Positions 32,447-41,777 are shown, numbered from the stretch's first letter. The stretch: 41,836 nucleotides of DNA from Desulfobulbaceae bacterium (GCA_028718985.1 JAQUKQ010000013.1:1-41836); one strand, 5' to 3'. Notes: generated by a model from the letters alone, not told the origin. Numbers and translations: made by a program.

Positions 32447-34309
32447 GTGGCTAATATTTTGATGTCTCCCTCCATAACACAGATTTTGCCAGGTTCCGGG
32501 GCAGCAAGTAAGGCCCAAGTTCCTGTTGGCAAAGACGCCTCGTTCACTCAGCACCTGCAGCGTGAACTTAAGAATGAGAGGAGTGATAAGGAGTCATTAT
32601 TTGCGACTCAATCGGCAAAGTCGATGCGTTCTAAGCAAGAGAATAAAGAACTGGAGGACAAAACGCCTCTTACGATCGAAGCCTTGCTCCAGCAACTTAT
32701 GGGCACGCTGAATGACATGGCTCAAAAGCCTGGTAAAGCCGTAGAGGCAGGGGAGTGGACGTTTCAATTGCAGGACTTGGGTCTCTTAGAAAAGCTTGCT
32801 GCCCAAGCCGGTATGGATGCTACCGGCCTCGATGCACTTAGAAAACAGATGAAAGAGGCCGGCGGACTCCCTTTGAGCGATCTTTTTACCGCCCTTGCTG
32901 AAAACTTCAAAAAATTAGATGCGGCCACGCAGGTAACTGTACCAGAAACCTCCCTCCCCTTGCTTGAGACCTTTCTGAGTAAGCTTGGAGTCGCTCCGGA
33001 AACTATTAAAGCACTCGACAGTAAAGGGGTGAATGGTGCCGATCAACTCGACTTGATAGCCTATCTGGATGCGTTACGGGGCGTATCATCACAGGTAGGA
33101 GACACGAGCGTTGAAACAAGTGGTTTGTCATTGCCTAACGATTCTTTACAAGTTGAAGGCACGATTGCTACGGCAAATGATTTGACTGAAACAAAACAAA
33201 ATAAAACTTTTCTCTTGAGCGACTGGGATCTTGAACAACTTTCTGCAATGCTTACGGAAGCAGGAGTTCCAGCCGCAGAGATTGAAAAGATGTTCCCAGA
33301 AAAAATGCCTCTGTGGCAAAAGGCATTGACGGATCTTCCCCCAGAGCAGGTTGATGCCCCCGTCGAGATGAGCCTAAAGCGTTTAACTGAGCTTTTACAA
33401 CAGGCGGTAGCCGCAGTCGATGAGGCGCGGCCCAAAGCCAATCCAATAGGTTTTATCAGTGATTTAGACACAGTCTTAAGTCAAGCTGGTTTCAAAAGTA
33501 GTGATGTTTGTTGGAGCCCGGTTGTTCAGGGGACGGTAAAGGCCGCTTTTGATGAGCTGCAGAAGATGGTTGATCAGGCAAAGGGTTTGAAAGAAAAGTT
33601 TAGTGAGACTATGGATCGAAATGATGTCATCGATGCTGAGTGGCAGATGAGTGATGATGACGTACAGACCTTTGCCGCTACAACCGAACAAGATAACGAG
33701 TTGCCCGATGGAAATGGAAGTGCCTCTGTTGGCAAGCAAGATATCCTGGGCGTAGAAAATGATGGCATGGCTGAAAAAGGTACCCTTTTCGGAGGGGGCG
33801 AGGCAAAGATGACTGCCCCGGTGCCGGGGGAAAATGCCGTCAAAGTACAAGTGCCTCGCCTGCACTTTGCCCCAGAGTTACAGCAACTTACCGTCGACCA
33901 GATTTCACAGGGGGTGCTTCGTGCGTTACGCAATAACGAGCATCACCTGACCCTTACCCTGTACCCGAAGGAGCTTGGGGAAGTTAAAGTTGATCTTCAG
34001 GTACGAGGGGGACATTTGTCGGCGTCTTTTGTTATGGAAAATCAAAAGGTAAAAGAGGCGATGGAGTCCAACATGGAAGAGTTCAAGGATAATCTTGAAC
34101 GACGAGGCTTCTCTCTAGGCTCTATGTCTGTTTCAGTCGACCAACAAAATCAGTCAAGCGATAGTGGTCAACGATTTGCCGCCGCCTGGGAGAAAATAAA
34201 AACACAACAAGGCAAAGAGAGTGTAGCCGTCCCAGGCGTTAGCCCACTCGGATTTATTCGTGGAGAACAAACGACCTTACGGCAGGGCAGTATCAGCCTA
34301 TTTGTATAA
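32447..34309 (+). CDS. fliK: Flagellar hook-length control protein FliK
   Basis: 620-residue exported molecular ruler that also switches export from hook to filament proteins. The N-terminal two thirds are low-conservation helical sequence rich in Glu, Leu, Lys and Ala. The C-terminal Flg_hook domain (about residues 490-580) shows LRNNEHHLTLTLYPKELGEV then KVDLQVRGGHLSASFVME, FKDNLERRGFSLGSMSV, the family's diagnostic block. I chose GTG 32447 because GAGGA lies six bases upstream and it falls downstream of the predicted transcription start with a normal leader; ATG 32462 is the alternative. It is followed by flgD after 12 bases. Confidence 0.88.
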   Translation: MANILMSPSITQILPGSGAASKAQVPVGKDASFTQHLQRELKNERSDKESLFATQSAKSMRSKQENKELEDKTPLTIEALLQQLMGTLNDMAQKPGKAVEAGEWTFQLQDLGLLEKLAAQAGMDATGLDALRKQMKEAGGLPLSDLFTALAENFKKLDAATQVTVPETSLPLLETFLSKLGVAPETIKALDSKGVNGADQLDLIAYLDALRGVSSQVGDTSVETSGLSLPNDSLQVEGTIATANDLTETKQNKTFLLSDWDLEQLSAMLTEAGVPAAEIEKMFPEKMPLWQKALTDLPPEQVDAPVEMSLKRLTELLQQAVAAVDEARPKANPIGFISDLDTVLSQAGFKSSDVCWSPVVQGTVKAAFDELQKMVDQAKGLKEKFSETMDRNDVIDAEWQMSDDDVQTFAATTEQDNELPDGNGSASVGKQDILGVENDGMAEKGTLFGGGEAKMTAPVPGENAVKVQVPRLHFAPELQQLTVDQISQGVLRALRNNEHHLTLTLYPKELGEVKVDLQVRGGHLSASFVMENQKVKEAMESNMEEFKDNLERRGFSLGSMSVSVDQQNQSSDSGQRFAAAWEKIKTQQGKESVAVPGVSPLGFIRGEQTTLRQGSISLFV

Positions 34310-34321
34310 AGGAGGAGATGG

Positions 34322-34987
34322 ATGGCAGTTTCAGGAATCAGCAGCAATAGTGCCGGCCTTGTACAACCTGAAGGTGTGGTTGGCAAGAAGGATTTGAAGA
34401 CGGATGATTTTTTGAAGCTGTTCATCACCCAGCTCCAGTATCAGGACCCAATGAAGCCCATGGATAGCTATGAGATGGCCTCCCAACTAGCGCAGTTCAG
34501 CAATATGGAAGCAACCTCCAAAATGAGTGACAACATGGAGAAGCTGCTTGATTATCAAACTTCGCAAAATAATTTGCAACTCATGTCTTTGTTGGGGAAT
34601 CAGGTACAGGTCGTGGGTAATGCCATGGGTGTTATCGATGGCAAGGCGAGTGCAACTGATTTCATTATGAATGATGTGCCTCGCGGCACTATGAAGGTTA
34701 CAATTCTTAACGAGGCGAATCAACCGGTGTCACAACAGGACATTGCCAGCCATGGTGCAGGGAACTACGAAATCGAGTGGGACGGCATGGATTCGAATGG
34801 TAAACCGGTGGAGGATGGTCTCTATCACTATGAGGTTAAGGCGTATAATCTGGCAGGAGAGGAGCTCGCAGTAGAGTATCGTAGCACAGGCAAGGTGACG
34901 GACATCAGGTATGAGAATAACGCGGCAACTTTAACTCTCGATGGTCAGATTGTGGCCGGGGTTGGGGCTGTGGTCAAGGTTAAGTAG
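34322..34987 (+). CDS. flgD: Flagellar hook assembly protein FlgD
   Basis: 221-residue hook cap protein. The N-terminal FlgD block (LKTDDFLKLFITQLQYQDPM; MASQLAQFSNMEATSKM) is followed by a FlgD Ig-like/tudor region (WDGMDSNGKPVEDGLYHYEV) and the C-terminal tail VTDIRYENNAATLTLDGQIV. A strong AAAGGAGGAG precedes the ATG. It lies between fliK and flgE, the usual partner order. Confidence 0.95.
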   Translation: MAVSGISSNSAGLVQPEGVVGKKDLKTDDFLKLFITQLQYQDPMKPMDSYEMASQLAQFSNMEATSKMSDNMEKLLDYQTSQNNLQLMSLLGNQVQVVGNAMGVIDGKASATDFIMNDVPRGTMKVTILNEANQPVSQQDIASHGAGNYEIEWDGMDSNGKPVEDGLYHYEVKAYNLAGEELAVEYRSTGKVTDIRYENNAATLTLDGQIVAGVGAVVKVK

Positions 34988-34990
34988 ATA

Positions 34991-35048
34991 AAGACGTTAA
35001 ATGAAAAAGTGCCGACAGAAGAGTTTTTAATCTTATATAAAACGTCTT
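34991..35048. repeat. 8-bp inverted repeat between flgD and flgE
   Basis: AAGACGTT (34991-34998) and AACGTCTT (35041-35048) are exact reverse complements separated by 42 bases, just upstream of the flgE ribosome site (AGGGGG, 35055). In mRNA they could close a large loop in the flgE leader. Such a short stem around a 42-base loop may also arise by chance. Confidence 0.3.
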
Positions 35049-35064
35049 AATTTAGGGGGATACA

Positions 35065-37404
35065 ATGTCTATTTCAAGTTCATTATACGCAGGAATCAGC
35101 GGTTTAAGCACCATGGGCGAGTCGATGGGCGTGCTGGGTGATAACGTAGCAAATGTCAACACTGTGGCCTTTAAGTCCAGTCGGTCTACCTTTCAGGATA
35201 TTCTATCGCAATCTGTTTCAACCGCCTCCGGTGGGGCGCAGGTCGGCCGTGGCGTGACCTTAAGCACAATCAGCAGCCTTTTTGCCCAAGGTTCTTTTGA
35301 AAGCTCCTCCTCGCCAACCGATATGGCGATCGGCGGCCAAGGTTTTTTTATGCTAAGAGCCCCTGATAATGCAGCAGCGGATATGTATACACGAGCTGGT
35401 GAATTTGGTTTTGACCAGAATGGCAACTTGATTAATCCTGCCGGCTACTATACCCAGGGTTGGACGATCGATTCGGCTACCGGTGAGAGACAAGGAACGA
35501 TCGGAGATATTAACATTGGCAAAAACACACCACCAGTAACGACGACGAAGGTTGATGTTATTGTTAACCTCGACTCCAGAAAACTTAACGAAGTTAATGA
35601 GGATAGATTATTTAACAGTTGGAACGCTACAAATCTCGCCGCCGCTAATCCGACAGATCCAATCGATTCCAATAAATATGATTACACGACGGCCGTAAAA
35701 ATTTACGACGCAAAAGGGGCCAGTCATGACTTGAGTGTCTATTATGATCGTACAACTGTTGATAATCAATGGGAGTTCCTAGTAACCTGTGACCCGACTG
35801 AGGATTTGAGAGTTCTCAACACAACAGAGCAGGCTATTTACAACCCGGACACTCGCTACAATTATTTAAATCACAAAGGTGCTGGGGCCCTTATGTATGG
35901 AACGATTCAATTTGATACCTCGGGGAATATCAGTCAGATTGATGGCTATAAGGTTCCTCCTGATGGCAAAGTTGATCCGAGCCTGGCCGAGAATCGACTG
36001 TATTTGGAGGCCGGGACATCGTATTTTCAAATGCCAGCCAATTTCACCGGGGATACAAGGACAAATGACTTAATCAGTATTAATTTTGGCAGTAGATATG
36101 AGAGTGTGGTCACACCCATCCATCAAGTTCTCGTCAGTGACAATGGCGCCCGAGTGAATGGAGCAGGAGGGGATCTCTCCGGTTATATTACATCGGCAAC
36201 CAAATGGGCGGACGTGGCGGATGCGAGTGGTAAGTTGCTCGCAAATGGAGATACTTTTACCTATTCTGGATACCAGAATACATCTGTCCCCATTGGGCCA
36301 ATCACTTATACGATTGATACGACGAAGGATGTCCAGGATTTTTTGACCCAAATTGGATTAGATTTTAAGTGTACAGCTACTATTGACTCACAGGGCAGGT
36401 TGCGATTATCCGACAACACAATTGGTGACTCAAGTATGTTTGTAACACAATTTTCACATACTACAGCGAGTGGTGCCGATCCATTTGGCTCGCAAGTTAA
36501 CATTACAACATCGAAAAAAATGGTGGTCTCTACTGGCAGGGCCGTCAGTGCAGCAGGAACCACCACACCTATAACGGCGGCTACTCTTCTCTCAAGTGTG
36601 TATGCCGTAGGAAATGCGACACCACTTGCCACAGGGGACCAAATTGATTTCACCTATGGAGCAAGCAGCACTCCCTACTCGTACACTGTTCCCAATACGG
36701 GCGCCACACCTCCGCCAACCGTACAGGATATGTTAAATGACATCGAAGCAAACATGAAGTGTTCTGCATCGATTGATGCCGCTGGGCGACTGGTTCTAAC
36801 CGATTGGGTGGCCGATACCGTGGCCACTCCAAGTACCTTAGCTGCCACTATTACTAGTTATAATGGTGGACCAAATATTTTCGGAGCTGCTGCCGCTTTT
36901 GATGCCATCCCAGCTGACGTCAATACTGAAGATGGCAGTCAGCAGGGTGATGTTGTCACCACAAGTCAGGCTCCTGAGGCATTAGCAACAACCCAATATG
37001 CCAACAGCTCGACCACCATCTTTCAAGATCAAGATGGTTTCGCCTCGGGTTTTCTGCAATCGGTTTCGACTGATGTCGATGGTGTAATCACCGGCCATTA
37101 TTCTAATGGTCAGGTCTTGAAGAAAGCACAGGTCGCCTTGGCTAGTTTCAGTAACCTGGGAGGTCTACGAAAAGAGGGAGGAAACATTTTTAAAGAGACC
37201 ACCGACTCTGGTGCCCCGGTAACCGGCACCCCAGGCACCAACGGCTTAGGCTCTATTGCCCCTAACGCCCTGGAGCAATCTAATGTTGATTTGGGGACGG
37301 AGTTCGTTAAATTGATTACCGTGCAACGAGGTTTTCAGGCCAATTCTAAGATTATTACCACCGTCGATGACATGCTGAATGAGTTGATTAATATTAAGAG
37401 ATAG
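35065..37404 (+). CDS. flgE: Flagellar hook protein FlgE, long form with duplicated domain
   Basis: 779 residues, nearly twice the enterobacterial FlgE (about 400). The N-terminal rod/hook helix (SSSLYAGISGLSTMGESMGV; LGDNVANVNTVAFKSSRSTF) and C-terminal helix (VDLGTEFVKLITVQRGFQAN; SKIITTVDDMLNELINIK) form the D0 core, and SSSPTDMAIGGQGFFML plus YTRAGEFGFDQNGNL are classical FlgE blocks. Two similar modules fill the middle: about residues 383-476 and 505-608, sharing NGDTFTYSG / GDQIDFTYG, 'VQDFL...MKC/FKC.A.ID..GRL.L.D' and a following loop. They look like a tandem duplication of a surface domain. Hook lattice residues lie in the terminal helices, so the extra domains should decorate the hook surface. 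A terminator follows. Confidence 0.93.
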   Translation: MSISSSLYAGISGLSTMGESMGVLGDNVANVNTVAFKSSRSTFQDILSQSVSTASGGAQVGRGVTLSTISSLFAQGSFESSSSPTDMAIGGQGFFMLRAPDNAAADMYTRAGEFGFDQNGNLINPAGYYTQGWTIDSATGERQGTIGDINIGKNTPPVTTTKVDVIVNLDSRKLNEVNEDRLFNSWNATNLAAANPTDPIDSNKYDYTTAVKIYDAKGASHDLSVYYDRTTVDNQWEFLVTCDPTEDLRVLNTTEQAIYNPDTRYNYLNHKGAGALMYGTIQFDTSGNISQIDGYKVPPDGKVDPSLAENRLYLEAGTSYFQMPANFTGDTRTNDLISINFGSRYESVVTPIHQVLVSDNGARVNGAGGDLSGYITSATKWADVADASGKLLANGDTFTYSGYQNTSVPIGPITYTIDTTKDVQDFLTQIGLDFKCTATIDSQGRLRLSDNTIGDSSMFVTQFSHTTASGADPFGSQVNITTSKKMVVSTGRAVSAAGTTTPITAATLLSSVYAVGNATPLATGDQIDFTYGASSTPYSYTVPNTGATPPPTVQDMLNDIEANMKCSASIDAAGRLVLTDWVADTVATPSTLAATITSYNGGPNIFGAAAAFDAIPADVNTEDGSQQGDVVTTSQAPEALATTQYANSSTTIFQDQDGFASGFLQSVSTDVDGVITGHYSNGQVLKKAQVALASFSNLGGLRKEGGNIFKETTDSGAPVTGTPGTNGLGSIAPNALEQSNVDLGTEFVKLITVQRGFQANSKIITTVDDMLNELINIKR

Positions 37405-37430
37405 CTGAGAGGCGCAGTTAACTTTGTCAA

Positions 37431-37467
37431 CAACAGGTCTTAATCCGAATGAGATTAAGACCTGTTG
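37431..37467 (+). terminator. Strong terminator after flgE
   Basis: A perfect 14-bp stem (37431-37444 with 37454-37467) with a nine-base loop is followed by TCTTTT. It closes the fliK-flgD-flgE unit and separates it from the convergent ABC exporter genes. Confidence 0.85.
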
Positions 37468-37503
37468 TCTTTTGCTACTCAGAAATTGATGTGGGTGAAA
37501 ATT

Positions 37504-38703
37504 TTACTCCGCCCGCAGGGCCTCAACCGGAGGTAAGCTTGCTGCGTTGTTTGCTGGCAAGACCCCGGCTCCAAGACCTACCAGTACGGCAATGAGTTCC
37601 GCTGCGGCAACAAAGCCCCACGAAGTATGAATCGGAAGAGCTGGAACCAAGAGTGCGAGTCCTAAGGCACAACCTACTCCTAGAATAAGGCCAGCAAGCC
37701 CGCCCAGCAGTGACAGGGTAATAGCCTCTCCCAAGAAAAGAAGCCGAACGAGTTGCCTGCTGGCACCTAAGGCGCACAAAAGGCCTATCTCTGCCCGCCG
37801 CTCATTGACAGCAATGGTCATGATCGTGAAAATTCCCACCCCGCCGACCACCAATGAGATACCGCCGAGGGCACCGACGGCGATGGTCAGGATGTTGAGC
37901 ACAGAGCCCAGGGTCTCAAGCATCTGTTCCTGAGTAGTGATGGTAAAGTCCTCACTGCCATGACGTTTTTTTAGCATCTTGCTGGCCGCGATCGTGATTG
38001 ATTCAGCACTATGATCCTTGTCGTAGAGGAGATCAATCTCCATAAGACTTTCGCGATTGAACATCGACATCGCCTTGGCAATGGGTAGATAGACCGCATC
38101 ATCAAGGTCAAAACCAAGCATCTGGCCCTTGCTCTCCATCCCGCCGATCACCCGATAGACCTCCCCGCCAATGCGCAGTCGCTTACCCAAGAATGGCTCT
38201 TGCTTGAAAAGTTCTTTACGGAGACGACTACCCAGCACGGCATAGGGACGGGCGTTACGAGGAGGATCATTGGGTAGGAAGTGCCCAGCGGCAACGGAGA
38301 GTTGCCAGACCTCTGGTGTGTCAGATCCAACCCCAAAAACAGTGGTTCGACGTTGGCGCTTGCCCGCTTCAACCGCTGCGTTGCCCTGAATGACCGGTTG
38401 GCTCTTGATAACTCCAGGGAGCATGGACAAGGCATCGGCGTCATCGATGCTTAAGGGCCGCACGTTGCTGATGACTGCTCCAGAAACCCCTAAGGTAGAT
38501 TTTTTACCGGGATTGATGGCGATTAGATTGGTACCGAATTGAGTAAACTCAGACAAGACAAAGCGGTGCAAACCCTCGCCAAGAGAGGTGAGAAGCACGA
38601 CCGCGCTGATGCCTACAGCGATTCCAAGTGCAGTCAAGAAGCTGCGTAACGGCTGTTCACGAACCGAAAGGAAGGTGATTAGGAAAAAATCATTCAGCCG
38701 CAC
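37504..38703 (-). CDS. MacB-like ABC transporter permease (second)
   Basis: 399-residue permease of the FtsX/MacB fold. An N-terminal span (SFLTALGIAVGISAVVLLTSLG, about 21-42) and a periplasmic MacB_PCD domain (residues about 45-255; TPEVWQLSVAAGHFL, YAVLGSRLRKELF, LRIGGEVYRVIGGM) precede three C-terminal spans with the FtsX motif GIFTIMTIAVNERRAEIGLLCALGA and the last span near LIAVLVGLGAGVLPANNAA. It has no ATPase domain of its own. The start is GTG 38703, nine bases after AGGAGA, which overlaps the preceding permease stop. It probably pairs with that permease as a heterodimer driven by the ATPase at 39946. Confidence 0.88.
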   Translation of the reverse strand: MRLNDFFLITFLSVREQPLRSFLTALGIAVGISAVVLLTSLGEGLHRFVLSEFTQFGTNLIAINPGKKSTLGVSGAVISNVRPLSIDDADALSMLPGVIKSQPVIQGNAAVEAGKRQRRTTVFGVGSDTPEVWQLSVAAGHFLPNDPPRNARPYAVLGSRLRKELFKQEPFLGKRLRIGGEVYRVIGGMESKGQMLGFDLDDAVYLPIAKAMSMFNRESLMEIDLLYDKDHSAESITIAASKMLKKRHGSEDFTITTQEQMLETLGSVLNILTIAVGALGGISLVVGGVGIFTIMTIAVNERRAEIGLLCALGASRQLVRLLFLGEAITLSLLGGLAGLILGVGCALGLALLVPALPIHTSWGFVAAAELIAVLVGLGAGVLPANNAASLPPVEALRAE

Positions 38704-38709
38704 AGCGTG

Positions 38710-39912
38710 TCATCTCCTTGATAATGCATAGGCAGCTCCAAGGTCTGCAGCCTTTTGGGCGGGAAGGATTCCAAAGAGAAGGCCTGTGGACAGAGCTACG
38801 GTGAAAGCAACAATTGAGGACCACGGTGCAAAGAAGATAGGGAATTGCGGCAAGAACCACGCAAGCAATCGGAGGATACTGCCTCCCAAACCAAGACCAC
38901 AAAGGGCGCCAGCCATAGAGATTGCCCCTGCCTCGGTCAAGAAAAGATAGACAATCTGCCTCTTTGGTGCTCCCAGGGCCTTAAGCAGGCCAATTTCTGC
39001 GCGTCGGCTGGAGACTGCCACCAGCATGACGTTCATGATGATGATACCGGCGACAATCAGGCTGATTGTCGCAATACCAGCAACCGTCAAGGTCATCGCC
39101 TTGAAAATTTTATCAAAGGTGGCAAGGATTGCGTCTTGGGTGATGACGGTAATGTCGTCTTCACCATCGTGCCTGGCGCGTATAGTTCGTATGATTGCCT
39201 CTTTGGCTTTGGCAATCTCTGCCTCACTCTCTGCCTCGACGACAATACGAAACAGAGAAGAGGTGTCAAAAAGGGCTTGAGCCGAGGCAATAGGGATGAT
39301 CGCCATGTCGGCAAGATCATCGCCTAGGGAACTTGCTTTCGGCCGCATGACGCCAATCACTTGAAAACGGTAATCGCCAATACGAATCTTCTGGCCTAAG
39401 GCGTTATCGTTACCGAAGAGCTCACTCTTTACCTTGGAGCCAAGCACGCATACAGCCTGAAAACGATTATCATTTGCTGGCCATATGACACCTTGGCCGA
39501 TTTCCATGCGTCGTATGGCAAAAATGTCACGACTGGCTCCAAGGATTGTCACCTCACGTTCTTTTTGCCGATGAGACACGGGCGCTGCACCGACAACCAG
39601 AGGTGAAAAGCGGCGAACAACAGCGATACGTGCGAGGGTTTCGGCGTCATCAATAGTCAGATCTCTTGGGGTGATACCCAACAGGGGCGGGGGGCCACCC
39701 ACGGTTTCAGAACGACCGGGAAGAACGATGAGTAAATTGCTGCCAAGAGAGGAAAATTGATTGCTGACATACTGCCTGGCACTTTCGCCGAGGGAAACAA
39801 GCAGCACCACGGAGGCAACGCCAATTGACACCGCCAAAAGCATGAGGGCTGTTCTCCCACGATTGCCAATGGCGGCAAAAACGCTAAAGGTGAACATGTC
39901 GCTTATTCTCAT
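38710..39912 (-). CDS. MacB-like ABC transporter permease (first)
   Basis: 400-residue FtsX/MacB-fold permease. The first span (ALMLLAVSIGVASVVLLVSLG, about 23-43) is followed by a periplasmic domain (IAVVRRFSPLVVGAAPVSHR; ICVLGSK-like block VCVLGSKVKSELFG; IRIGDYRFQVIGVM), three spans, and the FtsX motif AVSSRRAEIGLLKALGAPKR. It resembles the following permease in design but differs clearly in sequence. A 33-base gap separates it from the ATPase gene; no strong ribosome site is visible, and an internal ATG (39897) is a possible alternative start. Confidence 0.88.
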   Translation of the reverse strand: MRISDMFTFSVFAAIGNRGRTALMLLAVSIGVASVVLLVSLGESARQYVSNQFSSLGSNLLIVLPGRSETVGGPPPLLGITPRDLTIDDAETLARIAVVRRFSPLVVGAAPVSHRQKEREVTILGASRDIFAIRRMEIGQGVIWPANDNRFQAVCVLGSKVKSELFGNDNALGQKIRIGDYRFQVIGVMRPKASSLGDDLADMAIIPIASAQALFDTSSLFRIVVEAESEAEIAKAKEAIIRTIRARHDGEDDITVITQDAILATFDKIFKAMTLTVAGIATISLIVAGIIIMNVMLVAVSSRRAEIGLLKALGAPKRQIVYLFLTEAGAISMAGALCGLGLGGSILRLLAWFLPQFPIFFAPWSSIVAFTVALSTGLLFGILPAQKAADLGAAYALSRR

Positions 39913-39945
39913 GAGATCACTCTGGTGGGCTAGGCATAGGTTCCA

Positions 39946-40623
39946 CTAACGATGACGGCTGTCACTCTCGATACGGCCATCTGCCATGCGGATGATACGA
40001 GATGCCCTGGCACCAATTGCGTGATCATGAGTAACCATGATCACAGTTATGCCCAGGCGATTGAGCTCTTCCAAGATATTGATCACTTCGCTCCCGGAGC
40101 TACTGTCCAGATTACCTGTCGGTTCATCGGCGAGAATAATCTTTGGTTCCATGATCGTTGCCCGGGCAATGGCTACACGCTGACGTTGTCCTCCTGAAAG
40201 TTGAGCGGGGCGATGGCGAGCACGATCACGCAAACCGAAGGCGGCAAGAGCATCTGTTACCTTTTGTTTACGAAGAGAGGGTGCAACACCTGCCAAGGTT
40301 AATGGTAGTTCGACATTCTCAAAAGCTGTCAGGCGTGGAATCAGATGAAAGAACTGAAAAACGAAGCCGATTTGATGACGTCTGACCTCAGCCAAATGGT
40401 CTTCGTCAAGCTCCGAGACTCGTTGCGAGTCGAGCTGGTAGACTCCGCTATCTGGCCGATCGAGAAGACCCAAGATGTTGAGCAGGGTCGATTTCCCTGA
40501 ACCAGATGAGCCCATGATAGCAACATACTCGCCTGTTGCAACGTCAAAGGAAATCTGACGCAAGGCGTGCACCTCTTCGTCTCCAACCAAGAAGACTCGC
40601 TCGATGTTTAGCAGTTCGATCAA
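39946..40623 (-). CDS. ABC transporter ATP-binding protein (LolD/MacB type)
   Basis: 225-residue ABC ATPase. Walker A GSSGSGKST, Q-loop VFQFFHLIPRLTA, signature LSGGQRQRVAIARA, Walker B IILADEPTGNLD and switch VMVTHD are intact. It belongs to the LolD/MacB/FtsE class, which drives FtsX-fold permeases mechanically instead of moving substrate across the membrane channel. The ATG overlaps the membrane-fusion-protein stop by four bases. Confidence 0.93.
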   Translation of the reverse strand: MIELLNIERVFLVGDEEVHALRQISFDVATGEYVAIMGSSGSGKSTLLNILGLLDRPDSGVYQLDSQRVSELDEDHLAEVRRHQIGFVFQFFHLIPRLTAFENVELPLTLAGVAPSLRKQKVTDALAAFGLRDRARHRPAQLSGGQRQRVAIARATIMEPKIILADEPTGNLDSSSGSEVINILEELNRLGITVIMVTHDHAIGARASRIIRMADGRIESDSRHR

Positions 40624-41777
40624 GGATCCTCTCCGCGTGTTGCATCGGCCAAGTCTTTGACCCCGGCTTGATCAGTCGATAAAACCACCTGCTCGCCAGC
40701 ACGCAAACCACTAAGCACCTCCGTTACCTCCCAATTGGCAAGGCCGGTACTGATTTTTCTTTCGTGCAATCGTTGATCCTGTGGGTCAAAGACAAAAACC
40801 TTACTGCCATCCAACACTGCCTGACTCGGGATGCGAAGAACATTGGCACGACTGTCGATGACAATTTCCACATCGGCGCTGTAACCGGCCAGGAAATTTT
40901 CGGTCCCCGCATAGGAGTCAAAAGACACCTCCACCTGAACTGTACGGGCCTGTTTTTCACGATCCAAGACGTAGGGGTCGATCTGTCGTACCTGGCCGTT
41001 GAAAATTCGTTCACCAAAGGCATCAAGCGTCACTCTGGTTTTCATGCCAAGCTTGATGGCCTCGGCATCAACTTCATCAATGGGTGCGCTGACATAAAAA
41101 CAACTGGTGTCGAGTAGGATGACAACTGGCAGGGTTGGGATGCCAGGTGGAGATGGGGTGACGTACTCATTCAGTTCACCGTTGACTTCGGCCACGATAC
41201 CGGCAAAGGGGGCGAGGAGTCGTGTCCGTTCGAGCTCTGCGGCAAGAACCTGCAAGCGATCTTGACTGGTCGCCACATCGGCCAAGGCTGTGGTATATTC
41301 TGCCTGATGAATGGCAAGTGAAGTCTTGGCCGAGTCCAGGTCTTGTGCGGAATTCAAGGCTTTATCATGTAATGTTTGTAAGCGTTCGGCATCGCGCCTG
41401 GCCTTTTCCATCTGATACTTAGAGGCGACAGAACGGGCTGCTGCGGCGCGACCTTCACTTTTGCTGAGCTCAATTTGGGCGAGAAGGTCGCTATTCCAAA
41501 GCTCGACAAGCAGCGTGTTGGCCGCAACCTGGTCACCTTTTTTGACCGGCAACAGGCTAATTTGCCCACCCGCGCCAGGAGAGAGATCGGCTTGGCGACA
41601 GGCCTTGATCGTGCCTGCCCTTGTATTAGCCACCAGTTTTTCTACTAAACCGGACTCCACAGCTTTCACGACAACATGGACTGGTTGTGGGCGTAGTCTA
41701 CTCCAAACGGCAAACCCTATAACAGAAAGAGTGACGAGGAGAAGAAACCAACGTAAAATTCGAGCAAAGGATACCAT
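40620..41777 (-). CDS. MacA-like periplasmic membrane fusion protein
   Basis: 385 residues. An N-terminal span (ILRWFLLLVTLSVIGFAVW, about 6-24) anchors it, then a biotinyl/lipoyl-like region (LSPGAGGQISLLPVKKGDQV), an alpha-hairpin coiled coil (KARRDAERLQTLHDKALNSA onward, about 125-195), the second half of the lipoyl domain (LLAPFAGIVAEVNGELNEYV) and beta-barrel/MP domains (RVTLDAFGERIFNGQVRQID). It lacks a lipobox. I chose ATG 41777, eight bases after GAGG; an open frame continues to the window edge, so a longer start outside the window cannot be excluded. It should link the two permeases to an outer-membrane TolC-type protein, not seen in this window. Confidence 0.88.
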   Translation of the reverse strand: MVSFARILRWFLLLVTLSVIGFAVWSRLRPQPVHVVVKAVESGLVEKLVANTRAGTIKACRQADLSPGAGGQISLLPVKKGDQVAANTLLVELWNSDLLAQIELSKSEGRAAAARSVASKYQMEKARRDAERLQTLHDKALNSAQDLDSAKTSLAIHQAEYTTALADVATSQDRLQVLAAELERTRLLAPFAGIVAEVNGELNEYVTPSPPGIPTLPVVILLDTSCFYVSAPIDEVDAEAIKLGMKTRVTLDAFGERIFNGQVRQIDPYVLDREKQARTVQVEVSFDSYAGTENFLAGYSADVEIVIDSRANVLRIPSQAVLDGSKVFVFDPQDQRLHERKISTGLANWEVTEVLSGLRAGEQVVLSTDQAGVKDLADATRGEDP

